Shown: positions 37,191 through 49,127, counted from the stretch's first letter. The stretch is DNA of 64,000 nt from Toxonevra muliebris (GCA_963691655.1 OY829328.1:10680704-10744703); one strand, 5' to 3'. Made by a program: numbers and translations. Notes: generated from the sequence alone by a model not told the origin.

Positions 37191-37673
37191 CATCTTCCAT
37201 AAAAAGGAAATGCTTTAAACAGTATATTTTTTTTTTTTTTTTTTTTGTTAAATACTTTTATATATTTTTTTAAGTGAAACTTCTTTTCTCTTGTCCTAGA
37301 GTAAAACCAACCGGATGTGACGTCGCGCGTAAGTTTGCAATGCGACATAATTTTGTCGAGCAATGTGCATAAGGGGCTAAATATCAACATTCCGTAACTG
37401 AATTCACGAGCAAACTATATAATAAACGATTCATAAATAGTTTTAATTCAATATAACATATTAATTACACACACACAGACACGCCTATAGCAGAAAGAGC
37501 AATGTGTAGCGTCGCCATCTTAAAGTTTATGACAGTTATATATTTCACATACAGATGGCGCAAATGTCCAAGGAATTACATGAAGTTGTCGCACACAAAA
37601 ATAGTTCGCTACAATTGTCATCGACATTACCGGTACAGAGTTGCAATTTTTGTTCTAGCATTAATCCCAAAAA

Positions 37674-37894
37674 AAAAAATTGTTTGTGTATTAACGAACA
37701 CAGGCAGAAGTGAAACTTCTTGTGAACTAAACGAAACACAAGCAAATAACATGCAAATGAAATTAAAAAACACAAGCCAATGAAGCAAAAAATTTAGCGA
37801 TTGAAAAATTTCATTTGCTTGTTATTTGCTTGTGTTTCGTTTAGTTCACAAGAAGTTTCACTTCTGCCTTGTGTTCGTTAATACACAATTTTTT
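37674..37894. mobile_element. Foldback MITE with arms of about 85 bp
   Basis: The left arm carries GTGTATTAACGAACACAGG, AGAAGTGAAACTTCTTGTGA and AACTAAACGAAACACAAGCA. The right arm is its reverse complement with a few changes, for example one extra A in CACAAGG. The arms are joined by a short centre around 37765-37805. It has no frame. It would extrude as a long hairpin. Confidence 0.88.
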
Positions 37895-40588
37895 ATATAT
37901 AAAGTTTCGTCTTTTGCCTTATATGTACATATATGACAACAACGATTATTTTTCTTTTGATCCAAACTTTACCAAGGTCAGTTCTGAATGGGTCAGTGAA
38001 GAGGATCTGGCCAAATAGTAGATTATAAATTTTATTTTTCCTTTTTTTCCTTTCCTTACTTTTGTTTTGTATGTAGTTCCTTGAGGTGAATTGAAATTTA
38101 ATTTATTCACCTCTGTACCTCCAAATTAACTGCTTTGGCCGCATAGCAGACAGATTTTCCGCCATTCTCACTTTTGGTTTCAGGGGCAGTCATGCTAGCC
38201 TAAGAGTATGTATTCAGCCAAATCTTTTATAATTCTTCACTTCATAATATTTCTGAATACTTAAAGGAACCTGGAAATTTTACGGATTCCGGGAAAGTAG
38301 GAAACTTCAAACATAACTAACCATATTACTAACTATATACTCTGCATCAAATCTGAATGTAAAAAAAAAATATGTTGTTCATTAACCTGTTTATATATAA
38401 CTTCAAATAACGAAATTGACATGAACTTAAGTCATGACTTTGAAAATTAACCTCTAGATTTAATTTTCATAGTCTCCTAAAAAACTATCATGAAAAATAT
38501 GTTAAGTTTAACGCTTTACCTACTGGGTAGCGTAAACATACAAATATATGTCTATGTAAAATACTCGCATGCGACAGATTAAGCAGTTGCAATGGAAATT
38601 CTTGTCATTGGATATGGTTGACGCGTTTTAAGTGAAACTACTAGCCCCAACAATACGATACGCCATCGCTTCAATAACATCACTACTATCAACGTTGTCT
38701 ATGTCTATTAAGTACACACTTTTTTGGGGGGAAGGAATATTTAATAAATTATAAATTTAAGTACTCAAATTATATTGAATTAAGCTCAAAGGTTTTCTAT
38801 GACTTTTCTTTATTGATAATATAACTGATAATGATAACTTATTAAATAAATATATGAACTCATACTTAAGTAAAAATGATAATTACAAATTGGCACTTTG
38901 ATGTTTTTTTCCTTTGCAAAGTAATCGGGTTTTGTTTGGTCATCCATTTTATTTGATATTCGATATATTCACTCACTCACTATTACTCAGTGTTAAGTTG
39001 CCGGGGTTTTTTGCTTGTTTGTTTGTTTATTTGTTTTATATATGAACCTTTTAATGAGCTCAAATATGTTGTAGTAGTAGTAGTTTTTGTTGTTATTGTC
39101 GAACTCTTAGATGACGTATCGAATGGATGTCAACTTGGCCACTCACTGTCTGTCTGTGAAGATGACTACAAATAAAACTATATAGGTATGTATATAAAAA
39201 ATTCTACACCACTACCAACACCAATCAATTTCGACCACATACTTTCACATATACTAATGGCCATGGAAGTCGGGTACCCACACGGCTATTATATTGATGA
39301 CGTCGTCATTGTCATTGCCATTGTTTTGTATTATATTGAAGTTTGTGAGTTCGATTTAAGTTTATTTTTTCTTTCATCCGATATGTGTGTGGAATTGTCT
39401 TCTGTTTTTGTCTGGACGCGTCTGTCGTGCGTTTATTTGTTTGATGGGTTGTTTGTTGCACTTATGTATGTATGTCTAGAGTTTCCACATTTCCAGCTAT
39501 TATTATTAATGAATCCATCACACATCTGTATATGGCTGGCTGGTCAAGCATAGAACAACTAGTAGGTAGCAATGGCAGTCGCACCAGTGCAATCGTGCAA
39601 TGCAAACTGCTGCTTCTCCTTTGCTCGTATATCTTTATTATGAAAGTAACTTTATGCGTTCATTGAATTCTACTAGTGTTTTTTTTTATTTTGTTATTTT
39701 TTCTGTACATTTTAATGCTGAGCTTACAATAAATTTCACACTGTACTTTCGTCTATATAGATATTTGCCGCGGCTATTCATTCTTTTTCAACTGCTGCTT
39801 ACTTGCTGTGTGCTGTGTGTAATTAATGCATTTAATAGATTTCGTTTTCTTTCTTTCATAGCTTGCTTAGAAGCGAATAATCTCCTTGATTTTATGATGT
39901 CTTCTCAGTGTTTACACATATTTTTAGTTACGTGTGTGTGAGTGTGGATGTATATGTTATAGATACAATAGTATCTTTTCATTTCAAATTTGTCAAACTG
40001 TCATTTTTCATTTGCGAGCTGCCATTGCCGCAACATTGTTGCTACTTATTCAAAAATATCTCATAAAAACTTTTAGATTTTTTTCATTATTTACTAGTGT
40101 ATTTTTTAATTTATACCATGTGAAAATCTTAATAAATATCTGTTTGCTTGTTTGGGGAACACACTTAAATAGATGAATAAATATGTTTGAAATTTCTTAT
40201 ATGAAAATGTTATGTGTTTGCATGAGTCCTACAGTTTAAGGCCATTGAAAGCTATTCATATATGTTTCTTCACCTTATAAAGACATCTAACATTGCTTAC
40301 AACATACCCGGGCATTACTATGTATTCACAAACCAGTACTAGTAAATAATTGCAAATAATAATAATAATAATATTCGCTGCAGTTTGCAATTTGTCAAAC
40401 ATAATTATTGTTGTTGTTGTATTAAGCGCATTTTTTTTATTCGGATTTAAATACTTCATGTTATTTATTTTTAATTGCTCGTGAAGTTCGTTTCAAAGTT
40501 TATATTTAAACCACAATCAGGGAGGAAATGCACTCCGATATGCTTTCAATTGACCATTCATAATTCTTGGGATTCACTAAGTGAGAGT
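37895..40588. other. No gene recognised; T/G-rich upstream-like DNA
   Basis: From about 38930 to 40440 the plus strand is rich in T, TTG and GTA trinucleotides, giving a chain of overlapping hydrophobic but unconserved-looking frames. The pattern is typical of CAA/TAC-rich UTR or regulatory DNA read on the wrong strand. I cannot define an exon. Confidence 0.4.
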
Positions 40589-40811
40589 AGGTTAGGTTAG
40601 GTAGTACTGGCTGGCCGAAGCCACGCATAGACCTTTAGGTCTTTAGCGATACCAGATAGGAGGCCTAGGAATTGAATTATTTATCGAGCGTATATTTAGC
40701 GAGTGTACTCGTCATTTAAGATGCGAGTGTGGTTAATAAACTTTAAAAGGCAGTTCACCCTCAGTTTATCGACCTCGTTCAGACCCTCAAAAAAAAAAAA
40801 AAAAAAAAAAA
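40589..40811 (+). mobile_element. Short retro-fragment with poly-A tail, flanked by AGGTTAGGTTAG
   Basis: A segment starting after AGGTTAGGTTAG (40589-40600) ends in a poly-A tail at 40789-40811, and the same 12-base word follows immediately at 40811-40822. This fits a small retroposed copy bracketed by a 12-base target duplication. The element's own start is similar to the target, so the boundary is ambiguous. The interior contains CATAGACCTTTAGGTC, shared in diverged form with the next copy. No frame was found. Confidence 0.6.
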
Positions 40812-41240
40812 GGTTAGGTTAGATTAGAAGTGGCGGCGAATGCTTACATAGACCGTCAAGTCCATAGTGCGACCATAAACTTTGTAGAGAACTCGGGCTA
40901 TATCCAGTACTGTTCCCATTTTGAAAGCATCCGTAGTATGTGTGCAAAGACTCAAATATATAGTAGGCATAGCTAATATTAGGCAATGACAATGAAAGTG
41001 TGAAAGTGTTCTAAAGTCTCCTTTATGATGGAGTCATTAGAGTATCTATCTGGTCGTTTTCCACCAGTTTAAGTTTTTTGGTATGATACTTCAAAAAGCA
41101 ATGCGCAGTAACTATACGACAATTAGTAAACTGCATTTTTATGATAGAGTGAGAACCAAAATTCAGCTTTGTTACGAGAGTATTGGGACCAGAAGAGGGT
41201 TACTTGGAGTGGTGCAAATTGATTTGACATCCTCCCCCGA
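40812..41240 (+). repeat. Older GGTTAGG-type LINE-related fragment
   Basis: It begins GGTTAGGTTAGATTAGAAGT and contains a CATAGACCGTCAAGTCC motif parallel to CATAGACCTTTAGGTC in the preceding copy, so both are diverged members of one retroelement group. The downstream part (AGTCTCC, CGACAATTAGTAAACTGCAT) resembles the antisense of LINE ORF ends common in acalyptrate flies, but no frame survives. Confidence 0.5.
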
Positions 41241-42230
41241 GAATCTCTCCTAAATTTAAATAAAATCCAAAAAATTATAATAATAATAATTATTATTTGT
41301 ATTCATTTGTGTTCAAAGTGTGTAAATTTAAATTTGGTAAAGTACCTAAAATTGCAACTCATTAGTCTTTTGTTTTGCGATTAACAGATTCGGCATGTTA
41401 CCGCAAACACGTTACCGGATTTTTCAATCGGTATTCTTGCAAAGCGATAACGCTGCCAACAGTTGTAAACCCACCGTGTTGTTGTTTTGTTGTGTGGTGA
41501 AAAACTTTTGTGATAATTTCATAGCAAATGCAATACAGAAATGCATCGTACTGGTTATTTTATTATTTTACTAGTAATTTTTGTACATTATTGTATTTTA
41601 GAACAATATAAAATTTTTTTTGATAGGAAATTTTTCGAGCCAAATATTTTAATAAAGCACGGCCATTTCGTCGTTGCTTAAATACAAAGTAAACAAATGC
41701 CAGCAGTTTTGTAATTGTTACCAGCTATAGTGGTGGGTTATAAAACTTTCCGGTAACGCTTGATTACAAAATACCAATTAGATGTAAAGTTTGCCAACGT
41801 TTTTATTTTTCGAATACAAAATTAACGTTACCGCGACAGAATTGACTTGTAGAAGGTTCAGAAAAAACGTAATGAAAATTTAAAATTTGTTCGTAAACTA
41901 CTTTGGCTGCGGCATTTAATTTTGGCCTTCACTGTGCAAATTCTTAGCCACTTTATATGGTTGGTTCTTTTTTCTTGTCGCAAGTGATTCTCCACGATTG
42001 TAGTGGTGAATAAGACCATAAACTTTTGAATGATTCGTGTATTCACTATAAATGGTGAATAAGATATCAACTAATGGTGAGTTGAACTGAATACAGTTTT
42101 CTTTGATTTTCAAATGACCTTGGCGTTTTTCTATTTTAGCCTTCTCTGTGAAAAAAAGCTTAGATTTTCTTTATAGGAGAAAAAGATTTGTTATTTTAGC
42201 CTTCACTGTGGGAAAATGCCTAGATTTTGG
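41241..42230. other. No gene recognised
   Basis: AT-rich DNA. Several GTTACCG words (about 41398-41830) recur on both strands, but no element boundary can be drawn. Confidence 0.35.
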
Positions 42231-42516
42231 TACTATACAAAAATTACTAGTCTTCACTTCCGAGCGTGGTAAAACTTAATATTTCTTTCTAAATAACAGT
42301 ATTTTTTTTTTTATTACAGTACGTGTAACATATTGTTTATAGAAATATAGAAATTTATTACGATTTGGTAATATACTATACAAAAATTACTAGTCTTCAC
42401 TTCCGAGCGTGGTAAAACTTAATATTTCTTTCTAAATAACAGTATTTTTTTTTTTATTACAGTACGTGTAACATATTGTTTATAGAAATATAGAAATTTA
42501 TTACGATTTGGTCGTC
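42231..42516. repeat. Exact 143-bp tandem duplication
   Basis: The unit beginning TACTATACAAAAATTACTAG at 42231 is repeated from 42374 at an offset of exactly 143 bases. Through the shared TTCCGAGCGTGGTAAAAC, T-run, TACGTGTAACATATTG and TTTATTACGATTTGGT portions I see no difference. The duplication is non-coding. Confidence 0.92.
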
Positions 42517-44610
42517 TCTTCCAAAAGTTGTGAAAAAGTACTTACAAGGGGTCAACGTATGATCATTTTTTTGCACTGTGTTATTTCTCAACAGGATTGC
42601 AATTTTCCACAACGAACGACAATTAATTTATTGATGATAAAGATCACAATATTTCAACAGATCGATGCTGTATATAGTCCAATAAGTCAAATTTTTTCGC
42701 TTGAGAGCATTTCTTATCTACGCATATCTGATGCAAATACATTTATTATATTTTCTATTATTTTAACATTTAAGTACATTTTTCAAATTAAAATTACAAA
42801 GATGCCCTCTAGTGACTAATTTTTAAATTGGCAGGTAACCTAGATTACGACGGCCGCTGTAACATTGAGTCAATGTTATGTATGGGTGAAAACTTTTACA
42901 ATTGATAAAGTAGAAGCAACCGAACGAAATACAATTAGATACTTAATTGTTTAAAATATTAAAATGTCATGTTGACGAGATGTTTATGCCATTTCTTTGA
43001 ATACTTTTACTTTTTGTTACGTGCATACATACATGGTGGATGAAAATATTATTCAGTACCTCATTTTTTTTTTTTAAATTAAATTTGTTTGATATACGTA
43101 TATATAAAAAGTAATAATTTTAGGTTTATATGTTTATTGTTATTATTTTAGTGTAGGTTGACCATTGTGCAAATCTCAACTTAAGTATTACTTCAATTGT
43201 GGTCTTCTATTTAATGTTTTTACCGAGCAGCAAATATGATTGATTGCAAAATATATTTTACTTGACATAATTGTGTCACAGCGCATACATTTTTTTTAAC
43301 ACATTCTCAAATGGTACAGTATAATACTTAATAAAAAAGTAAAAATTATTCAGACGCCTTAACATGTTTTGATTTACTGTTTTGATAAAAATAAAAGTTT
43401 AATTTTGAATTCAGTAACAAAGTAAAAGTGTGTAGCGCCTGAGACACATACAACAACATACTCCTGATTATCGCAGGCGTCATATTTTGTTTTTCTGTAT
43501 ACAAACTTAGGTAAATAGCGTTCAAATAAACTATAAAAATTGGCATGTAATTTGTTTTTCAACCCTTTTAAAAACCTTATTGCTCTTTTGTGTTAGATAT
43601 TTTTAGTTCATTTTTATTGTACTATATACTGGAAATAAACCCTTTTAAAGTGCATGATAATTTGCTTTGCACAGTTTCACTTTACACTTCTGCTCTTCTT
43701 TTCCATTCATTTAGTTACCTAAAGCAATCGATATGTGATTTATAGCCCTTCGTGTGCACACAGAATTACACAAATGCAGAATAAATTAGTTGATTCATTG
43801 TGTTTGTGTTTATGATTTTATAACAGGCGCTTTACACTTGTCACGGGTTTTCACAGAAAATTTTAGAAAGTGATTGTTTTGGCTCTATAGACAATTATGT
43901 GAAATTGAGTGAGGAATATGTAACAATTACGATTTTTATCTTCTATTTACATCTAATAGAATCTAATATGAAAAAGAAAAATACTTGTCCTCGATTTGCT
44001 TAAAAAGGAAAGAAGCTGAATGAACGTGGCATTCTTTTTAATTCAAGGACGAGTCATTTGCAATTCTACGCGAGGCCAACTGAGAATTTTAGAATTATCG
44101 AAAATAACACATCTCTTCATTTTAATAAATGGGAAATTTCTCGTTATTTTTATTAACGTGTTAACCAGTTATATGCTGCATTATAAGTAATTTTGGATTC
44201 TTCCAGACCTAAAAATAATCATTTCCCTTGAAATGAAATTCCGAAGTAAAGCCGAAATTAATGTGACTTCTTCTAATAATTAGCACTAGTATGCAGGGTT
44301 CATAAAAAAAACAACTTATTATTAGACATAGAATAGTTTAACAAATCGTTGGTACATTATGTTTTTTTGGATGAGAGCTACCTTATCTTTTTTTTTTCTA
44401 ATTATGTTCCTTAAACCCTAGTGAGGAAAGGTAGGCGTAGAATTTTATCAAACCATTCCATTATTAGTGCAAAAACCTTCAAGAAAATACCCATAAGCAA
44501 TTCCATTAAAAATCACTTTCTGTTTTTCCTAGATATTAATCAGCGAATATTCAAAAGCAAATAATATAAACCCAGTAGAAAAAACGATAAAGCCTCTTAA
44601 ATTTATGTTA
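42517..44610. other. No gene recognised
   Basis: AT-rich DNA without a recognisable exon, RNA gene or element boundary. Short frames around 42508 and 43346-43562 look like chance. Confidence 0.4.
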
Positions 44611-45230
44611 AGGGCCGTTCACATATTACGTAACGCAATTTTTGACAAATTTTAACCCCTCCCGTCTGGTCGTAACACATCGTAACAAAACTGCCACTAG
44701 TAACGTAATAAATTTTTATTTGTGAAATTTTTTTTTTTTTTTTTATTCGACCTATATTTATATTGATATCTTTTGAATCAGTTAACCAATTAAAAATCCG
44801 ATTATCCATGTTTTCTATCACAATACCTTTCATTAAGTTTTAAGAATAACCGGACATTTCTAGGCGGAGATATAATTTTTAAATTATAAAAAAGTTGAAA
44901 AAATTACAATATCTCACAAAATGATCCATAAAAAAATTTTAGCCATGATTTTCGAATTCAGCGGGAGAAAATTCATTTTATGTACAATATCTCACAAAAT
45001 GATCCATAAAAAAATTTTAGCCATGATTTTCGAATTCAGCGGGAGAAAATTCATTTTATGAACAAGTGAATTTTTGAAGTCATCTGTATTTGATAGTATA
45101 AAATCGACGTTACGTAACGCAGTTGATGACCCCTTCTCCCCCCTCCCCTCTCCTCCATGTAACACTTTGTAACAAATTGTCAGACCCACCCCTCCCCCCT
45201 CGCGCTTTACGTAATATGTGAACGGCCCCT
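44611..45230. mobile_element. TIR element of about 620 bp with internal 78-bp tandem duplication
   Basis: The left end reads AGGGCCGTTCACATATTACG and the right end in reverse complement reads AGGGGCCGTTCACATATTACG up to one G; both continue TAA(C/A)GC. Subterminal CCCCTCCC tracts with TAACACTTTGTAACA-like words mirror each other. Left flank TTA and right flank TTA suggest a TTA or TTAA target. There is no transposase. Inside, the 78-base unit at 44906-44983 is repeated without visible change at 44984-45061. Confidence 0.8.
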
Positions 45231-45234
45231 TAGG

Positions 45235-46552
45235 CTTGAAATCAGAAATTGAAATTCTTTCACAGTCTCGTGAATTCTGTTTTGAAAATCTGGTCTGAGC
45301 TTACTTTGAAATTTCAGTACTGGATTCATGAGTCTGAGAAGACATCTGAATTTTTTTTTCTAGTTTTAATGCTAAATTTTATTTTAAAATATCAGTCATA
45401 ATTCATACCGTCTATTCAAAATAACATTAACTATTGTCTGCTCACACTGGGCTTGAAAATCTGTGAATAGGGGGTTGTTCTGGATGGCTTCGTGTATTCC
45501 AATATTTTTGGAAATCCGAGCTGATCCCCCTTTTGAGAAAACTAATTTTTACTCAATTCCCCATTTATGTTATAGACTCTCGCATTAATATATAGAAGAA
45601 ATTTAATATATATAGAAGAAAGTTAATCTAAATGTACAAGGATTTATTACTAAATGATATAATATTTACATTTTAATAAAATATGTATATATACAATAAT
45701 TATGAAATGCTTAATATGTTTTAAAGAGAATTCAGTAACATATTTTTTCAATCGCTCTACATAAGATGAATCTTCGATCATATTTATTTTATTAAATTTT
45801 AGAAACTTTTGGTAAATAGGTTCTTCCGCTTGTTTAGATATCATTTCCAAATTCTTTTTCTCCCCTATCCTCCCCCACTAATCGTAACTATCCGACTCCC
45901 TCGTCAGCCAATTTACCCAGAGTTGCATATACCATAAGACCATGCCAACCATATATTTCACTGCTTGGTTGGGAAAAGCCATTGATTTGACCCAAAAAAC
46001 TTAAAGTTATCCCCAAAAGCTATCATGGAGAAATTTTTATTCGAGAGCAACGCTTGCCGGAAACATTTTTAAAAAGCAGATAAATTCGATGAGGCCATTA
46101 ATCTGGTTGTAAAATGTTGTTTTGAAACTAATCAAATCAACATGGAAATTCTTACCGATCTTATAAATAATTTTAAAAAATGTGCATGGGCACTGGTATA
46201 TTATAACACTAAAACATATTGAACAATGCTTACAATTTCTGCCGGGGAGGATCTGGGAATGATGTCTGAATAAGCGGGAGAACCCATTCACCGACCGTTT
46301 CTAAATTTTTGGATAAATACAAAATAAATACGATCAAAGATCCATCTTATGAGAAGAGCAATTGAAGAAAGCTATTATCGAATTCTCATCAAGACATAAA
46401 ATATTTGGTATTAAAAGGGATTTCAATAAATAATTTGGTCCTGTTTTGGATCCATGTAACTAATCACCTACTGCATTTAAACAATTTTATACCAAACCGT
46501 TTTCGACAGATTTAATTTAAAAACAGCTGATGGCCATTGTTGCTATAGCTGT
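45235..46552. other. No gene recognised
   Basis: AT-rich DNA with a small TATATAGAAGAAA duplication at about 45590-45622. No exon or element could be recognised. Confidence 0.4.
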
Positions 46553-46554
46553 TA

Positions 46555-47856
46555 AAGCCCGGTTCACGCCAAATTGGCACGCTTTGTTGTGGTCACCACG
46601 TCGCCCCTAGTCATAGGAACAATAAATTTTTTACTGGGATTTGTTTACAATACCGTTACCGTTAGTTGATAAATTTTTCATATTAATTGATCGCAAGTTG
46701 GTGATTGTGTGCACAATGGAAGCTGCAAATAGAAAATTGATTGTGAACAAATTTATTGAAAATCCGTCGTGGTCTGGTTCAAAGATTGCGAAAGTGTTAA
46801 ATATCTCCAAAAAAAACTGTATGTAGAGTTATAAAACGATATAAAGAAACTCTTAGTGTCGAAAGAGCTAAATAAGTTGTGAACAAAACGGGAACCACCA
46901 ACCTAAAATTAAAGGCAAAGGTCTTGAGGTGCATCAAAAGCAATCCCGGACTATCGGATAGCGATCGTGCCAAAAAATGCAATACCAGCAAAAGGACTGC
47001 TAGACGAATACGCATAAAAGCTGGGCTAAAGTGCTATCGTGCTATAAAATATCCAAATAGAACAGACAAACAGAATTTGATGGCCAAAAAACGTGCTCGT
47101 CTTCTTTATAATAATGTTTTGACTAAATTCAATGGATGCATTATTTTAGATGACGAATCATACATAAAATTTGATCTTAAACAGCTTCCAGGTCAAAAAT
47201 TTTATATGGCAACGAATCGTGGTAATGTACCCTCAAAATTCAAGTACATAAAAATGAATAAATTTGCAAAGAAAGTAATGGTGTGGCAGGCTATTTGCAG
47301 CTGTGGTCTCAAATCCAGGGCATTTGTGACATCCTCTTCTATGACGTCTGATATTTACATCAAAGAGTGCCTTTCGAAACGACTATTGGCATTTGTTCGT
47401 CACTACCATTCGCCAGTGAAGTTTTGGCTTGATTTAGCCAGTTGCCACTACTCTAAGAAAACCATGGACTGGTATCAGACAAATAAAGTAGATGTAGTGC
47501 CCAAATATATGAATCCATCTAATTGCCCCAGCTTCGACCGATCGAAAAATACTGGGCTATTACAAAATATAAGTTGAAGAAAAATGCAAGTATTGTCAAA
47601 AATGTGAATTCAATGTTACTAAAATGGAACCAAATAGCCGCAAAAGTATCCAGAGCGGATGTTCAAAGGTTGATGGGATCCATTAAAAGGAATACCTGGA
47701 ACTTTTTGCACAACAAAGAAATTTAAATCTTTTAATAATGTAGTATTAAAACACAATATTAAACTTATCATTTAATGCATTATTTGTTATTCTGAGTGTT
47801 CTGGTTAAAAAGATACAGCAACTTTCCTGCGTGCCAATTTTGCGTGAACCGCGCTT
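46555..47856 (+). mobile_element. ITmD37E-type Tc1/mariner element with near-perfect 28-bp TIRs
   Basis: The left TIR (46555-46582) starts AAGCCCGGTTCACGCC and the right TIR (47829-47856), in reverse complement, starts AAGCGCGGTTCACGCA. They agree at 26 of 28 bases and share AAATTGGCACGC at their inner end. Each outer end abuts a TA (46553-46554 and 47857-47858), the expected target duplication. The 1302-bp body carries one transposase gene, now broken. Confidence 0.93.
46716..47726 (+). pseudogene. DD37E Tc1/mariner transposase, broken by two frameshifts and a stop
   Basis: The gene starts at the ATG at 46716 (MEAANRKLIVNKF), followed by a helix-turn-helix (SWSGSKIAKVLNISKK). The catalytic motifs are IILDDESYIKFD (Asp), VKFWLDLASCHYSKKTM (Asp) and QLRPIEKYWAI (Glu), with 37 residues between the second Asp and the Glu. 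That spacing is the DD37E signature of the ITmD37E group described from mosquitoes. Three lesions disable it: one extra A in the A8 run at 46809-46816, a TAA at 46873-46875, and one missing C in the C run at 47526-47529. All are single-base events, so the copy died fairly recently compared with its neighbours. It ends at a TAA after KEI at 47726. Confidence 0.9.
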
Positions 47857-49036
47857 TACTCCATGTAGCTAATAATTTTAATTGTAAGTTACTATGTAAT
47901 AAATAAATAAATAAATAAATAAAATAATTTAGTTTTGTAAATCATTGTTAGTATATTTATATATCATTAAAACGAATAAAAAAAATATAGTCCACAAATT
48001 TTTTCAATTGGGCAAATGTAACACACTTAAATAAAAGGAACAAGAAGAAGAATAATTTCAGTAAAATTTTAAAGTAATTTCGTTTCGTACGAATTCCGCT
48101 TCGTTCACGATAATGATGATGATTCATACCAGATCTTCACTTCAATTACAGACAAACACCCATTTACATTGCCGGTCATATTTACATGCATAACATTTGA
48201 AATTAGTTCAAAAACGCAAATGTTGAAAGTGATACTTATGAAGCTTTTAATTTTATATCGAGCTTAAATTACCCTATAAATGTTATATATGTAATCTTAT
48301 ACATACTTATCATTTATAATATGTGACGTAGCGACTACTCGTGCTAGCGCAAAGTAGCTTTATTGAATGTGTCATATATGGCAATTGTTGAATCAACTAA
48401 TTGTTGTATAAATTCCACGAAATTTACATGGGTCATTGTTGTTTACATTTAACGCATTGTAGATACGTATTTTAATATTTTGAGAAATATTTGTGATAAT
48501 AGACTGATTGGTTTTTGTATGACGAGTGGTAGTTAGTTTGAGGCTGATACAATTTGTTGTGTGATTAAATTGAATTCTTCTAATTCTTTCAGCTTCGCAT
48601 ACAGTACTTTTTTGAATTAAAATTATTTTGAATTATAGAGGTTCTACTGTATACTTTTTGTTGTGCTAAATGTAATCAAGGCTCAGTTAACAGATGAACA
48701 CCTGCACTTTATGAATTCAAATGATATTAAATTATACAGTGGTTCAGATTTATACCATTTCTCTTTTACTAATCTAGCGAGCTTAGGGCTTCTACTAAGC
48801 ATTGTGCCTAGTATTAGTGTCATTAATCAATTTTTTATCATTTCAGCAGTTGATTGTCCTACCGTAGATGTTGATGGGGCTGCAATCTTTTTGACGTTGT
48901 TCAGGATAAGCGTTTTTCACCTTACTGCATTCGGTTTTTGTCCAGACTGGCATTTGGATGGATTAACAGTCAGCTGTGTGGTGAACGTGTTGGATTTGCC
49001 TGAAAATTTTTAAATAACATTCTTCATTTTAAGAAA
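47857..49036. other. No gene recognised
   Basis: (AAAT)n lies at about 47901-47925. A 116-codon plus-strand frame at 48663-49013 is the longest here but matches no family I know, and its minus strand reads like a Ser/Pro/Asn-rich gag-type sequence with stops. I do not call it a gene. Confidence 0.35.
47899..47926. repeat. (AAAT)n microsatellite
   Basis: Tandem AAAT units lie 40-odd bases to the right of the DD37E element. Confidence 0.85.
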
Positions 49037-49037
49037 A

Positions 49038-49127
49038 CTGTACCGTCTTGCCCTCGCCGGGAATCGAACCCGGGACCTCTGAGATCATAGTCTAGCACGC
49101 TGCCACTAGACTACCGAGGCGGTACAG
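49038..49127 (-). other. tRNA-like sequence within an 8-bp inverted repeat
   Basis: On the minus strand the 72-base core (49049-49120) begins GCCTCGGTAGTCTAGTGG. It has an A-box-like TAGTCTAGTGG, a perfect B box GGTTCGATTCC (49060-49070), a T arm CCGGG/CCCGG with loop TTCGATT, and a GTCTAG/CTAGAC stem where the D arm should be. The acceptor pairs only as CCTCG/CGAGG, and no proper anticodon stem forms. This is therefore a tRNA pseudogene or the head of a tRNA-derived SINE, not a working tRNA. The outer flanks CTGTACCG (49038-49045) and CGGTACAG (49120-49127) are perfect inverted copies that lengthen the closing stem. Confidence 0.7.

Larger units (their letters stand above)
34760..37673. other. 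Gene-free stretch with repeats
   Basis: The first few hundred bases may be further LINE remains on the minus strand but cannot be read reliably. The segment from about 35330 to 35895 looks like a repeat ending in GGATCCGCTAGTGTG, and contains the TATA/initiator pair noted separately. The repeat at 36680-37190 is listed separately. No host exon was found. Confidence 0.35.

Noticed and set aside
38990..40176. Chain of overlapping plus-strand frames that look hydrophobic
   Set aside because: Composition is T- and TTG-rich, frames overlap and change, and nothing resembles a family. It reads better as CAA-rich UTR or regulatory DNA of the other strand.
48663..49013. 116-codon plus-strand frame
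   Set aside because: It has no recognisable motif and no splice context. The opposite strand reads as a low-complexity Ser/Pro-rich sequence with stops, so it may be retroelement gag remains. A gene call is not supportable.
49049..49120. Functional tRNA gene
   Set aside because: The B box and T arm are good, but the acceptor stem pairs at only five positions in register and no anticodon stem can be formed.
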